DNA of 64,000 bases from positions 22,195 to 86,194 of the forward strand of contig NZ_NXLQ01000007.1 in NCBI RefSeq assembly GCF_003364195.1, read 5' to 3'. Under the pieces are notes generated by a model. That model was not told where the DNA came from and searched no databases. It saw nothing but the letters and a program-made list of their open reading frames with translations. Positions 10,332-20,420 of this stretch are shown here, piece by piece. The stretch is from Helicobacter didelphidarum (GTDB lineage Bacteria; Campylobacterota; Campylobacteria; Campylobacterales; Helicobacteraceae). A program made the position numbers and the translations under genes. Positions within the stretch are counted from its first letter, which is position 1, and each line of letters begins with the position of its first letter.

Positions 10332-11345
10332 ATGACAGAGATTAAGAAATTAATTGCAGATTCTCTCACAAAGCTTAGGTCCGTGAATAATAAAGAGATG
10401 TTAGAATCTTTACGAATAGAAATTAGTGGCAAAAAAGGGTATATTACGCAAGCATTTAGCAAACTTGCACAAGTTGGTGCAAATGAAAAAAAAGAAATAG
10501 GTGCGGAGTTACATGCCTTGAAAAGAGAGTTTGAAAGCCTCTTTTATGCAAAAAAGGAAGAAATTGAGTTAAAAGATTTAGAATCTAAACTGAAACAAGA
10601 AAAAATTGATACAAGTCTTTTTTATACAACTAATTTTGTGAGTAATGGACACCCAGTATATCAAATGCGAGATATGATTATTGATTATTTTGTTGGATTA
10701 AATTTTGCTTTGCAAGATGGACCTTTTATTGAGGATGATTTTCATAATTTTGAGGCATTAAATATTCCCAAATATCATCCGGCACGAGATATGCAGGACA
10801 CTTTCTACTTTAAAGATTCTTTTTTGTTGCGCACCCATACTTCTCCAATACAAATTCGTACAATGGAGAATACCAAACCCCCCATTCGTATGATTTGCAC
10901 CGGAGCAACTTTTCGTCGAGATTATGATTTAACGCATTCGCCAATGTTTCATCAATGTGAAGGATTGGTTGTTGAGCAGGGCGATCATATTGGTTTTGCA
11001 CATTTAAAGTTTATTTTGGAACAATTTGTAAAATACATTTTTGGAGATGGGGTGCGAGTACGATTTCGATCATCTTTTTTTCCTTTTACAGAGCCAAGTG
11101 CAGAAGTTGATGTAAGTTGTATGTTTTGCAATGGAAGTGGTTGTAGAGTATGTTCATATACGGGATTTTTAGAGATACTTGGTTGTGGTATTGTAGATAG
11201 CAGTGTATTTAAAGCTGTTGGTTATAAAGATGTAAGTGGTTATGCCTTTGGTATGGGGATTGAAAGGCTTACTATGCTAAAATGGGGAATCAATGATTTG
11301 CGTAGTTTTTACGAAACAGATTTAAGAATATTGGAGCAGTTTTAA
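10332..11345 (+). CDS. pheS: Phenylalanyl-tRNA synthetase alpha subunit
   Basis: 337 residues, standard length. The N-terminal coiled-coil arm is followed by the class II catalytic core: RTHTSPIQIRTM, TGATFRRDYDLTHSPMFHQ (motif 2), FFPFTEPSAEVDVSC and YAFGMGIERLTMLKWGI (motif 3). It forms the alpha2beta2 enzyme with PheT. AAGGAG sits 6 bases before the ATG. The TAA stop shares its last base with the pheT ATG, so translation is coupled. Confidence 0.97.
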   Translation: MTEIKKLIADSLTKLRSVNNKEMLESLRIEISGKKGYITQAFSKLAQVGANEKKEIGAELHALKREFESLFYAKKEEIELKDLESKLKQEKIDTSLFYTTNFVSNGHPVYQMRDMIIDYFVGLNFALQDGPFIEDDFHNFEALNIPKYHPARDMQDTFYFKDSFLLRTHTSPIQIRTMENTKPPIRMICTGATFRRDYDLTHSPMFHQCEGLVVEQGDHIGFAHLKFILEQFVKYIFGDGVRVRFRSSFFPFTEPSAEVDVSCMFCNGSGCRVCSYTGFLEILGCGIVDSSVFKAVGYKDVSGYAFGMGIERLTMLKWGINDLRSFYETDLRILEQF

Positions 11346-13732
11346 TGATAGTTACCTATGAAGATTTAAAAAAATTTATCCATCTTGATGGGATTGAATG
11401 GTCGAAAGTTGTTACAATTTTAAGTAGCATTGGATTAGAGGTGGAGAAAGAGTCTTTTATAAGCATTCCAAAAAATGTTATTGTTGCAAAAGTATTAAAA
11501 AAATATCAGCACCCGAATGCCGATAGATTAAATGTATGTGAAGTAGATACAGGAAAAAAAATACTACAAATTGTATGTGGTGCAAAAAATGTTCGTGCAG
11601 AACAATTCGTAGCACTCGCACTTCCGGATGCATTACTCCCATTTGGTAAAAATAAAGCAACCATTATACAAAAAAGTGAGATACGGGGAGTTGAAAGCAA
11701 CGGTATGCTGTGTTCTAGTATAGAACTCGGTCTGCCAAAAATTAATGATGGAATTTTAGAGCTTGATTCTAGTATTGGCAATCTTATTTTAGGAAAGGAA
11801 CTTTGTAGCTATCCAGTTTTTCATCAACCTATTTTAGAGTTAGGTATTACACCTAACAGGGGGGACTGCCTATCTGTTTTAGGAGTTGCTCGAGATATTG
11901 CAAGTATTTTTCATCTAATTATTAAGAATATTATTCCCGTAGAACCCAGTGTTGCACTTGGTGTAGGAAGATTTTTACAAATTGTACCACATGGTGAATT
12001 ACACTCATCATTGCTCTATCGTCTTGTTGAAATCAAGGAAGCTTATACTCCACTATCTATTGCTTTAACATTAGGGTTAATTGGAAAATATAATGATGAT
12101 GTTGTCATAAATTTTATGCAATACACAACCTATATGACAGGTGTTTTATTTAATGCCTATGCTATGGATTCTAAAGAAGTTTCATATAATGGTAAGGAGG
12201 TGCGACTTCTTGTTAAAAATGATGAAAATGGGCTGGAGAGTGTTTATGCGGAAATAAAAGACAATAATAAAAATATCACAACATACAAATTGAATGAAAT
12301 TGGAGCAAATTTTCATATTTTGCAAAAACATGATTATCCAAGAACATTAATTTTAGAAGCAAGTTTTATTGATTCTGAATATATCAGCAATAAACTTTAT
12401 GGAAAAAATAAAACAAATTTTAATCATGAGATTATACACCATTCCACACGAGGAACAAATCCAGATTTAGAATTAGGAATGAGTTTTTTATGTGAGCAAT
12501 TGAGTGCTTTAAAAATTATGTTATATTCTGGTATTCAAGAAATTATCCGAGCAAAAGAACCTACAAATATTCACATGACTTTTGGCTATATTTCAGATTG
12601 TATTGGTAATAATGTCGCAAAAGAAGAAATAGCCTTGATTCTCAAACAGCTTAATTTTAGAATCCAAGCAACCTGCGATGAAAATTTCTTCATCGCACAA
12701 CCACCAGCTTTTCGTAATGACATTAAAAATCGTCAAGATATTGCGGAGGAGGTTCTGCGATTCTGTGGTATTGATAAAATAGTTTCAAAGCCATATACAA
12801 TTCAGCAAGTTACCCAAAATACACCCGCCTATTTACTTCACAAACAGATAAAAACACTGCGAATGAAAGCTTTAGGAAATGGTTATATTGAATGTGTGCA
12901 TTATATTTTTGATAATACAAAAGTTTTAAACGATTTGGGTTTTGAAACACTACATGAAGAAAAAGCTCTTATCAATCCAATCACAAGCGAACTGGATACA
13001 TTGCGTCCATCGTTACTGCCACATATTTTAGAAACTTTAAAGAAAAATAAACGATATGGATATGAAAGTATAAAAGTTTTTGAAATTGGTCATGTATATA
13101 ATACGAATCGAGATTCAAGCCTTAAATTTGCATGTGCCATGAGTGATTATCTCATGCCACCAACTTATCCCAATACAAAAGGTATAGAAGTAGACTTTTT
13201 TTCTTTTGCACAAAATATTAGTCAAATCATTGGACATTTTGATTGTTCGAATATTTCTAGTCAATTTATTCCCAATAAACTTATTCACCCATATCAAAGT
13301 GGAAATATACTAAAAGATGGTGAAAAAATTGGTGTAATATCTAAGTTACATCCAAATATTGCAAAAAAATATAGTTTAGATTCTGTATTTTTCTGTGAAG
13401 TTGATTTAGCTCCATTGTTGTATAATAATGAAAATAAAAAAGCACATGATTTTTCAAAGTATCAAGCAAATAAACGGGATTTAACAATTCTTATTGCAAA
13501 AGGTATTAATTTTAGTGCGATTAAATTAGAACTTGATAAATCACATTTGAAAAATGTAAAAGAAATATTTCCACTTGATATTTTTTCTGAAAATGATTCT
13601 ACGAATGCTTTAAGTATTCGGCTTATTTTTCAGTCGAGCGAATCAACATTAAATGAATCTCAAATGCAAGAAACACTACAACAAGTATTAGATATGCTTG
13701 AGAAAAAATTTCACGCAAAATTAAAAGTATGA
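11345..13732 (+). CDS. pheT: Phenylalanyl-tRNA synthetase beta subunit
   Basis: 795 residues. Domains in order: the tRNA-binding OB fold near residues 40-150 (KVLKKYQHPNADRLNVCEVDTG), the B3/B4 editing region, B5 (near 400-470, FRNDIKNRQDIAEEVLRFCG), the catalytic-like core, and the C-terminal ferredoxin-fold anticodon-binding domain (FSKYQANKRDLTILI). It follows pheS with a one-base overlap (TAATG). Residues 200-330 are more diverged than the rest but lack stops or frameshifts. A terminator hairpin follows. Confidence 0.96.
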   Translation: MIVTYEDLKKFIHLDGIEWSKVVTILSSIGLEVEKESFISIPKNVIVAKVLKKYQHPNADRLNVCEVDTGKKILQIVCGAKNVRAEQFVALALPDALLPFGKNKATIIQKSEIRGVESNGMLCSSIELGLPKINDGILELDSSIGNLILGKELCSYPVFHQPILELGITPNRGDCLSVLGVARDIASIFHLIIKNIIPVEPSVALGVGRFLQIVPHGELHSSLLYRLVEIKEAYTPLSIALTLGLIGKYNDDVVINFMQYTTYMTGVLFNAYAMDSKEVSYNGKEVRLLVKNDENGLESVYAEIKDNNKNITTYKLNEIGANFHILQKHDYPRTLILEASFIDSEYISNKLYGKNKTNFNHEIIHHSTRGTNPDLELGMSFLCEQLSALKIMLYSGIQEIIRAKEPTNIHMTFGYISDCIGNNVAKEEIALILKQLNFRIQATCDENFFIAQPPAFRNDIKNRQDIAEEVLRFCGIDKIVSKPYTIQQVTQNTPAYLLHKQIKTLRMKALGNGYIECVHYIFDNTKVLNDLGFETLHEEKALINPITSELDTLRPSLLPHILETLKKNKRYGYESIKVFEIGHVYNTNRDSSLKFACAMSDYLMPPTYPNTKGIEVDFFSFAQNISQIIGHFDCSNISSQFIPNKLIHPYQSGNILKDGEKIGVISKLHPNIAKKYSLDSVFFCEVDLAPLLYNNENKKAHDFSKYQANKRDLTILIAKGINFSAIKLELDKSHLKNVKEIFPLDIFSENDSTNALSIRLIFQSSESTLNESQMQETLQQVLDMLEKKFHAKLKV

Positions 13733-13742
13733 AAACTCCTCC

Positions 13743-13773
13743 AAAATACCTTTATAAATTTTAAAGGTATTTT
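13743..13773 (+). terminator. Terminator after pheT
   Basis: AAAATACCTTTA and its complement (13743-13754 and 13762-13773) form a 12-bp stem with a 7-base loop, 10 bases after the pheT stop. The 3' arm ends in TTTT. The stem begins with AAAA, so it could also act in the other direction for pabB. Confidence 0.7.
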
Positions 13774-14105
13774 CAATTATATTACAATATTGATAAAAAT
13801 TTATTGCTACTTGATAAATAAAAGTAACCAAATACTTATGTATTCAAAATTTAAGTTTTTTCTAGAATCTTTTTTATTTCACTTCATTATATGCTTTCTT
13901 TATTTTTTATAATATTATAATAATTGCACTTAGCATACCTAACTAGGATTCTTTATCCTAATTGTTAAATATTTATATTCATATACATTGCTATAACGTA
14001 ATGACGAATAATATTTTAGACTTCATTCATATATAGAATTCTTCTCTTATTATCAGTATTTGCTTGAGATATTCTACATAATCACACTTCCCTTAATGTG
14101 TATAT
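13774..14105. other. AT-rich intergenic region between convergent genes
   Basis: 332 bases between the pheT terminator and the end of pabB; no gene, RNA or repeat seen. Confidence 0.45.
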
Positions 14106-15428
14106 TCAAAAAGTTATTCCAAGAAAATTGCATTTAAGTTTTAATTCTTCGAATTCATGCTCCATGTTAGAGTCCCATACAATACCACTACCAACACCAT
14201 AACGATAGAAACTCTCATTGGTGGCTTTGCTTAATGTGCGGATTGGGATACTTAATGAAATTTTCTTTTTTGATAATACACCTATTGCACCACAATAAAC
14301 TCCTCTTTTACGCGATTCTAATTGAGAAATAAGACTCATTGTTTCTAATTTAGGTGCTCCTGTGATTGATCCACAAGGAAAAAGAGCATATAAAATATCC
14401 AAGATTCTATATTTTTTTGACAACCTAGCACGAATAGTTGATACCATTTGATGTAATGTTGGATATGTATGAATGGTAAAAAGCTCACTTACTTTAAGAC
14501 TACCTTGTGTGGCAATCCTACTTAAATCATTACGCAATAAATCCACAATCATTACATTTTCACTGCGATTTTTTAAATCATTTTGTAATTTTTTTTTATT
14601 TTTTAAATCTTGCTTTACATCAATTTCATAAGAATGTTGTTTTCTCTTTTTTGTGTGAACAAAACGAGTTTGTTTTGACTTTAGAGTTATATCATGTTGT
14701 TGTTTTAAGTTATTTCTATACGCCCTAGCAATTGTTCCTTTCATCGGTTGTGTTATAATTTCATTTCCTTTAACTTTAAAAAATAATTCTGGAGAGAATG
14801 AGAGAATCTCAGTATATTCATTTGCAATATATGCACGATATTTTGTATATTGCATTCTTGAGAGTAGCAAAAAATATTGCCAAGATGAAATTTTCAACAT
14901 TGGCTTTAACTTTATTTCTTGTGTATAATTTACTTGATAACTTTCTCCCTTTGAAATTGCATTTTTAATATCATAAAAATTTTTATGATAACAATCTTTA
15001 TTTAATCCTTCTAATACTTCAAAAAGTTCAGAATGTAACAGAAAATTCTCATTCCTCACTAAACAATGGGAATTTGTTTTTACAATATTTTTATTTTTAA
15101 TAAAATCTTTATGCTTATGAAACAATTTCAAATCTTTTTCTTTTTTGATTTTTTTACATTTTTTAAAAAGTGAAAAATATAAAAGTGGTTGCGTAATGGA
15201 ATCTTCCAATTTATTTGTTTTCATTTGTTTGAAAATCTTATGTTCCAAATAATGGTATGCTTGTAAAATGATGGCGGATTCATAAGTCAAATATCCAACA
15301 AAATAGCCTTTTTTTTTCTTATCAATATGTGTTTGTATATATGATAGACATTTAAGAATATCGTGATAATTCCAAGCAATCAAAGTTTTTATGGGCTTTA
15401 TATAGCGGTATTTTCCATAAATAAACAT
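14106..15428 (-). CDS. pabB: Aminodeoxychorismate synthase component I (PabB-like)
   Basis: About 440 residues from ATG 15428, chosen because AAAAAGGG precedes it and the extra upstream residues are unlike the family. Chorismate-utilising enzyme motifs are present: GESYQVNYTQEIKL, PMKGTIARA, NVMIVDLLRNDLSRIA, and CGSITGAPKLETMSLI. It would make aminodeoxychorismate for folate, matching folP at 37850. A Lys-rich stretch of about 35 residues (around TKKRKQHSYEIDVKQDLK) separates GTIARA from MIVDLLRND, longer than usual. TrpE is the alternative, but the short N-terminus and GSITGAPK favour PabB. Confidence 0.85.
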   Translation of the reverse strand: MFIYGKYRYIKPIKTLIAWNYHDILKCLSYIQTHIDKKKKGYFVGYLTYESAIILQAYHYLEHKIFKQMKTNKLEDSITQPLLYFSLFKKCKKIKKEKDLKLFHKHKDFIKNKNIVKTNSHCLVRNENFLLHSELFEVLEGLNKDCYHKNFYDIKNAISKGESYQVNYTQEIKLKPMLKISSWQYFLLLSRMQYTKYRAYIANEYTEILSFSPELFFKVKGNEIITQPMKGTIARAYRNNLKQQHDITLKSKQTRFVHTKKRKQHSYEIDVKQDLKNKKKLQNDLKNRSENVMIVDLLRNDLSRIATQGSLKVSELFTIHTYPTLHQMVSTIRARLSKKYRILDILYALFPCGSITGAPKLETMSLISQLESRKRGVYCGAIGVLSKKKISLSIPIRTLSKATNESFYRYGVGSGIVWDSNMEHEFEELKLKCNFLGITF

Positions 15429-15587
15429 AACAAAATTCCCTTTTTGAAAAAATAGTATCACACATAATTTATAATAACATAAAGAAACAATAAAAATCAA
15501 TAAAACCTATATTTTGTGTAAATTTTATTGATTTTTAAGAAATAATGATATAATTATTGTTCTAAATGAATTTTTTAAAGAGTATTT

Positions 15588-17096
15588 ATGAGTAAAAAAG
15601 ACAATGAAGCAAAAGAGAAAGAAAAAAATAAAGATGAGGCAAAAGATGATTGTATGGCTTCATTTCGCTCTTTGGGCTTAAATGAAAAAGTTTTAAGGGG
15701 TGTTAAAGAAGCAGGATTCACAACCCCAAGCCCCATTCAGGAAAAAGCTATTCCTCCGATTTTAGAACGAAGAGATGTTATTGCACAGGCACAAACAGGA
15801 ACAGGAAAAACTGCTGCATTCGCTTTACCAATCCTCAATACTTTGAAAAATAATTCATCGATTGAAGCTCTTATTATTACCCCTACTCGCGAACTTGCAA
15901 TGCAGATTAGTGATGAAATTTTTAAACTTGGTAAATTCCTTAAAACACGGACTATTTGTGTTTATGGAGGACAAAGCATTAGAAAACAAATGGAACTGAT
16001 TGAGAAAAAGCCTCAAGTAATGGTTGCTACTCCAGGAAGATTGCTCGATCACTTAACAAACGGGCGACTCAAGAATTTTACTCCTAGTGTTGTGGTGCTT
16101 GATGAGAGTGATGAAATGCTTGATATGGGCTTTATTGATGATATTGAAGAAATTTTTGAATATATTCCCAATAATGCACAAATCCTGCTTTTTTCTGCAA
16201 CAATGCCACCTCGTATTAAAGAGTTGGCAGATAAGATTCTCTACGATTCTGTATATGTCAAAATTACCTCAAGCAACATAGCAAACACTGATATATCACA
16301 ACGATATTATATTATTAATGAAAATGAGCGAAATGATGCCATTATTCGTCTTATCGACACAGAATCTCCAAGCAAAAGTATTATTTTTATACGCACAAAA
16401 AAAGAAGCTGATGAATTAAATAACTTTTTGCAAAACAAGAGTTACAAAAGCGTTGCATTGCATGGTGATATGGATCAACGTATGCGTCGAGAATCTATTA
16501 AAGGATTTAAAGAAAATAAAGCTGATATTATGGTGGCAACAGATGTTGCTGCGCGTGGTTTAGATATTAGTGATATTAGTCATGTTTTTAACTATCATAT
16601 ACCACTTAATATAGAATCATATGTTCATCGTATTGGTCGAACAGGCAGAGCGGGTAAAAAAGGTGTTGCGATTACGCTTGCAACACCTTTGGAATATAAA
16701 GATTTAAAAAAGATTCAAAGTGAAACAAATTCTAAACTAGAGCTTTATGAGATTCCAAGTGTTGGAAATGATGAGATGATTACACATATTTTTAACACAA
16801 AGGTATCTGATGAAGCCATAAATTTCTATGAGAATATAAAAGATAAGATAGATAGTGCACAACTTATTCTACGATTATTAAGTATTCATTTAAAGCAAAA
16901 TGCAAGAATTGGATTAAGCAAACAAGAAGCTCATGGGGTGCAATTAGAAAATGATAAAGTAAAAAAAGATAAAAAAACAAAACATTCCAAAGCTTCAGAT
17001 TTTGGACATACAAAAAAAATAAAAAAACAAGATTTGGCTCGAGAACGGGCGAAGAGGCAAAAATTGCAAAGTGGGCAAAAATATTATAAGGATTAA
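15588..17096 (+). CDS. DEAD-box RNA helicase (RhpA/DeaD-like)
   Basis: 502 residues. Motifs in order: Q motif (FRSLGLNEKVLRGVKEAG, TPSPIQEKAIP), I AQTGTGKTAA, Ia PTRELA, GG, TPGR, II VLDESDEM (DESD rather than DEAD), III SATMP, then VATDVAARGLD and HRIGRTGRAG. The C-terminus is a Lys-rich basic tail of about 80 residues, likely an RNA-binding region. The H. pylori genome has a single such helicase, RhpA, acting with RNase J; this is likely its equivalent. A 2-base gap to the next gene suggests an operon with the pseudouridine synthase. Confidence 0.94.
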   Translation: MSKKDNEAKEKEKNKDEAKDDCMASFRSLGLNEKVLRGVKEAGFTTPSPIQEKAIPPILERRDVIAQAQTGTGKTAAFALPILNTLKNNSSIEALIITPTRELAMQISDEIFKLGKFLKTRTICVYGGQSIRKQMELIEKKPQVMVATPGRLLDHLTNGRLKNFTPSVVVLDESDEMLDMGFIDDIEEIFEYIPNNAQILLFSATMPPRIKELADKILYDSVYVKITSSNIANTDISQRYYIINENERNDAIIRLIDTESPSKSIIFIRTKKEADELNNFLQNKSYKSVALHGDMDQRMRRESIKGFKENKADIMVATDVAARGLDISDISHVFNYHIPLNIESYVHRIGRTGRAGKKGVAITLATPLEYKDLKKIQSETNSKLELYEIPSVGNDEMITHIFNTKVSDEAINFYENIKDKIDSAQLILRLLSIHLKQNARIGLSKQEAHGVQLENDKVKKDKKTKHSKASDFGHTKKIKKQDLARERAKRQKLQSGQKYYKD

Positions 17097-17098
17097 TT

Positions 17099-17884
17099 TT
17101 GCGATTAAATCATTTTATCTCAAAATACAGCAATTATTCTCGCAGGGAAGCAGATAATTTAGTACAAAATGCCAGTATCAAAATTAATCATACTCTTGCT
17201 ACAAGACACACACAAGTCCCAGATGAAGTAATTAAAAATCCATACAAACCTCATAAAAATTTTAGAATCTTTATACATGGAAAAGAGTTGAAATATAAAA
17301 AGGAAGAAATCTTTACTGCAATTGTATATCATAAACCAAAAGGCGAATTGGTAAGTAAAAGAGATGATTTAGGAAGAAGATTAATTTATGAAAGTTTAAA
17401 TATAAAATATAAACATTTTATGCCTGTTGGCAGACTTGATTTTGCAAGCGAAGGACTACTTATTTTAAGTGATAGTAAAGAGGTTGTGCGAAAGCTTATG
17501 GAATCTTCACTACCACGCGTTTATATTATCAAAATTGATATGCCAATGCATAAAAAAATGATTCTCGCAATGCAACAAGGAATTTTTATTCAAAATGCAA
17601 AAGCCGGTGGACATCATCTTAGCAAGATTCAAGAAATGGAATTCCAACCAATGGAATTCGAAATTATTAAAAGCGGTAAAATATCTAAGTTAAAAGTATC
17701 CTTACATGGAGGACAAAACCGAGAATTACGAAGATTCTTTGCACATTTTCATGCAAATGTTTTAGATTTACGACGAGTGAGCTATGGTTTTATAAATTTG
17801 AATGCCTTACCTGTCGGAAAAACACGTTTTTTCACAAAACAAGAATATAATGATCTTAAGGTATTTATGCAGCAATCACGATAA
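17099..17884 (+). CDS. Ribosomal RNA pseudouridine synthase, RsuA/RluB family
   Basis: 261 residues. An N-terminal S4 RNA-binding domain (MRLNHFISKYSNYSRREADNL) is followed by the family catalytic block MPVGRLDFASEGLLILS with the catalytic Asp in GRLD, and LHGGQNRELRRFFAHF near the end. It converts a uridine in rRNA to pseudouridine; which site cannot be told. Start is TTG at 17099, with AAGGA five bases upstream. It sits 2 bases after the helicase gene, both RNA-related. Confidence 0.9.
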   Translation: MRLNHFISKYSNYSRREADNLVQNASIKINHTLATRHTQVPDEVIKNPYKPHKNFRIFIHGKELKYKKEEIFTAIVYHKPKGELVSKRDDLGRRLIYESLNIKYKHFMPVGRLDFASEGLLILSDSKEVVRKLMESSLPRVYIIKIDMPMHKKMILAMQQGIFIQNAKAGGHHLSKIQEMEFQPMEFEIIKSGKISKLKVSLHGGQNRELRRFFAHFHANVLDLRRVSYGFINLNALPVGKTRFFTKQEYNDLKVFMQQSR

Positions 17885-17934
17885 AATATTGAATCAACAC
17901 AATTATTCTTATAATTTTGTAGCTAAGGAAAAAT

Positions 17935-18474
17935 ATGGCAAAAAAAGACAACAACATGCAAGAAATAAACCAGTTGGCAAAATACACGACTACAAATTCA
18001 GCATTAAATAGCCTCACACATCTCGGGAAAACAACTCATTACACCTTTGAATATAATCCAAGACTCTTAGAATCTGTTCCAAATCCACATCCACAAAATG
18101 ATTATTTTATTAAATTTAATTGTCCAGAATTTACGTCACTTTGTCCAATTACTGGGCAGCCAGATTTTGCGACGATTTATATCAGTTATATTCCTAACAA
18201 AAAAATTGTAGAATCTAAATCACTTAAGCTTTATCTTTTTAGTTTCCGTAATCATGGAGGGTTTCATGAAGATTGCGTAAATACGATTGCAAAAGATTTG
18301 ATTATATGCTTATCTCCGAGATATTTAGAAGTGTGGGGAAAATTTACCCCTCGGGGTGGATTAAGTATTGATCCTTATGTGAATTATGGTGCAAACAATA
18401 CACCATTTCAAGAAATGGCAAAACAAAGGCTATGGCAACATGATATGTATCCAGAAATAATCACGAATCGTTGA
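17935..18474 (+). CDS. queF: NADPH-dependent 7-cyano-7-deazaguanine reductase
   Basis: 179 residues, unimodular (YkvM-type) QueF with a slightly long N-terminus. The catalytic Cys lies in [16 protein letters not shown], and the QueF substrate motif reads [22 protein letters not shown]. It reduces preQ0 to preQ1 in queuosine synthesis for tRNA. TAAGGAAAAAT precedes the ATG at 17935. It is 50 bases downstream of the pseudouridine synthase, so may be part of the same RNA-modification operon. Confidence 0.95.
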   Translation: MAKKDNNMQEINQLAKYTTTNSALNSLTHLGKTTHYTFEYNPRLLESVPNPHPQNDYFIKFNCPEFTSLCPITGQPDFATIYISYIPNKKIVESKSLKLYLFSFRNHGGFHEDCVNTIAKDLIICLSPRYLEVWGKFTPRGGLSIDPYVNYGANNTPFQEMAKQRLWQHDMYPEIITNR

Positions 18475-18624
18475 TTGTTGAAAAGCAATCAATCAAGATG
18501 TTAAAGATTCGCATATTATTTAATTTAGATATTTTTTAAATTGCAGTAATCATAAAAATAGATTAAATGTCTTATAGAATCGACATGATATAATACTAAT
18601 ATAGTTTAAACTTTGAGGTGGAAA

Positions 18625-19608
18625 TTGAATAAAAATGATTCCAAAGAACAACCTATAAAATTTAAGATTCAGTATTATCGCAAAGATAATATACGATCTA
18701 TAAACGCTTTTGTGCGTAATAAAATCGAGAAAGATATGCTTAAGGTTCTGAAAAATATTGCAGAAATTTTGCAAATACACTTACAAGTTGAAAGTGAAAC
18801 AAGTGTTGGTGGATTGATTGAGATATTAACTTTACATATTGATTTCCCTAAAAATTATGAAAACTCACTCCCATCTTTGCAACCACATATTGCTGATATT
18901 CTTGCGTATTATCTCTCATATATAGATGGCGATTCAATGATAGATGATACTGAGAATCTCTTTAAAAATAAAAAGATTCAAAGATTGGTATCAAATTTCT
19001 ATCAGAAAATTAGTAAGTATGATAAAATCGAAAAAATATGTTATAAAATTGATGGAAGTGAGAGATTTGTAAAGAAAATTTTTTTTACAAATTTTATTTT
19101 AGCAAATAAACGAGATATTGAAATAGACAATCATGCGATTATAGAAATTATTTCACCTATTTTGCAAGAAGGAAATTATAAATGGAGAGGCAAATACAAA
19201 GATGAAAAAATTGATTTTATTATGGCAGATTCCTTATTTCAACAAGAAGTTATTGCTTCCAAATATGAATTTACGAATGGGTCTTTTCTGCAATGTAATC
19301 TTGAGGTTACAAGAACTTTTGATGAATATGGAGATGAAAGCAAGTTGCGTTCATATAAAGTTTTGAAAGTTTATGAATTTAATAAAGAGGGCTTACTAAA
19401 TAATGAATGTTATAATACAATCAATAATAATTTGTGGAATCAAAATATGGGGGAAGATTCTAAAATAATTCATTCCAATGATTTCACAAAGACAATACAT
19501 ATTCAAAAGATTCATAAAACACAACAATATCAAAGTGAAAATAAGAAAAAAATGAAAAAAAATGAACAAGAATCACAAGAAAACCAGCCGAATCTTTTTG
19601 ATTTTTAA
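18625..19608 (+). CDS. Hypothetical protein, unknown family
   Basis: About 327 residues from TTG 18625 (LNKNDSKEQPIKF); TTG 18613 is an alternative, but GAGGTGG lies just before 18625. No signal peptide or membrane segment. The N-terminal part is helical and charged (NKIEKDMLKVLKNIAEILQIH), the middle has alternating beta-rich stretches, and the last 60 residues are Lys/Gln/Glu-rich with an NLFDF end. I do not recognise the family. It stands alone between queF and a cupin, with ordinary base composition, so nothing in context suggests a role. Confidence 0.75.
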   Translation: MNKNDSKEQPIKFKIQYYRKDNIRSINAFVRNKIEKDMLKVLKNIAEILQIHLQVESETSVGGLIEILTLHIDFPKNYENSLPSLQPHIADILAYYLSYIDGDSMIDDTENLFKNKKIQRLVSNFYQKISKYDKIEKICYKIDGSERFVKKIFFTNFILANKRDIEIDNHAIIEIISPILQEGNYKWRGKYKDEKIDFIMADSLFQQEVIASKYEFTNGSFLQCNLEVTRTFDEYGDESKLRSYKVLKVYEFNKEGLLNNECYNTINNNLWNQNMGEDSKIIHSNDFTKTIHIQKIHKTQQYQSENKKKMKKNEQESQENQPNLFDF

Positions 19609-19809
19609 TTTCAATGTTACACAGATTTTGGGTAGAATTCATTTATAGTAGTTGATAGAAAGAAAAAGAACTTTTATGATATTAGATTTTTTAATTATAT
19701 TATCATAATAGAAACTTTCGTGAGTAAATAATTCAATAACCTATGTTAATCTTTTAATTGAAAAATCTTGATAGAATTTTAGTCTATAATTTAATAAAAG
19801 GAATAAAAC

Positions 19810-20175
19810 ATGGAGAAAGTTTCTGATTTTGAGACTTATCATATAGTATCTTGGAATATCGAGAATTTTATATATAATGAGATAAAACTGAATGTTTTAG
19901 CGCAAAATAGTGCAAGTAAAGAAATTCAAATCATTATGCCTAAGAATAGCGAGATGAAAGAACATAAAGCACCATTTGCTATAAGTGTACAAGTACTTCG
20001 TGGATGGATTGAATTTAGTATAGATGATAAAATTATGAAGTTACAAGAGCTTGATATGATAAGTTTAGAAGCGAATATCCCCCATTCATTAAAAGCTTTA
20101 AAAGATAGTATTGTGCGTTTGAGTTTGGCAAAAAATGATTCTGTTGCTCGTGTGAATGCGGTGTTAAAAAATTAG
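19810..20175 (+). CDS. Small cupin-domain protein
   Basis: 121 residues with a cupin beta-barrel pattern: KEHKAPFAISVQVLRGWIEF, then IDDKIMKLQELDMISLEANIPHSLKAL. Only some of the usual metal-binding histidines are present (EHKAP and PHSLKA), so metal binding is uncertain. AAAAGGAAT precedes the ATG. Similar small cupins occur across Helicobacter; substrate unknown. Confidence 0.8.
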   Translation: MEKVSDFETYHIVSWNIENFIYNEIKLNVLAQNSASKEIQIIMPKNSEMKEHKAPFAISVQVLRGWIEFSIDDKIMKLQELDMISLEANIPHSLKALKDSIVRLSLAKNDSVARVNAVLKN

Positions 20176-20420
20176 TTCAGATTTTATATTTTTTATAATT
20201 TCGTGCAGCTTAGTCTTGTCTCATTATTATTGCATATAATCTAAAAATAAACCATAAATACTTCATATTCATTATTTGAAGAAATAAGATTGATTAATTA
20301 AAAAATATAGTCTAAAATTTTGTTCCTGACTGCAATATACACTTTTTACTTGATTTTTTCAAAACAAAGAATTGAATAAATCTTTATTTTGAAGTGTTTT
20401 AGAATTTTTAGGTTCAATTA

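Noticed and set aside
18471..18492. 7-bp hairpin at the end of queF
   Set aside because: Short stem, overlaps the stop codon and has no T-run; too weak to call a terminator.
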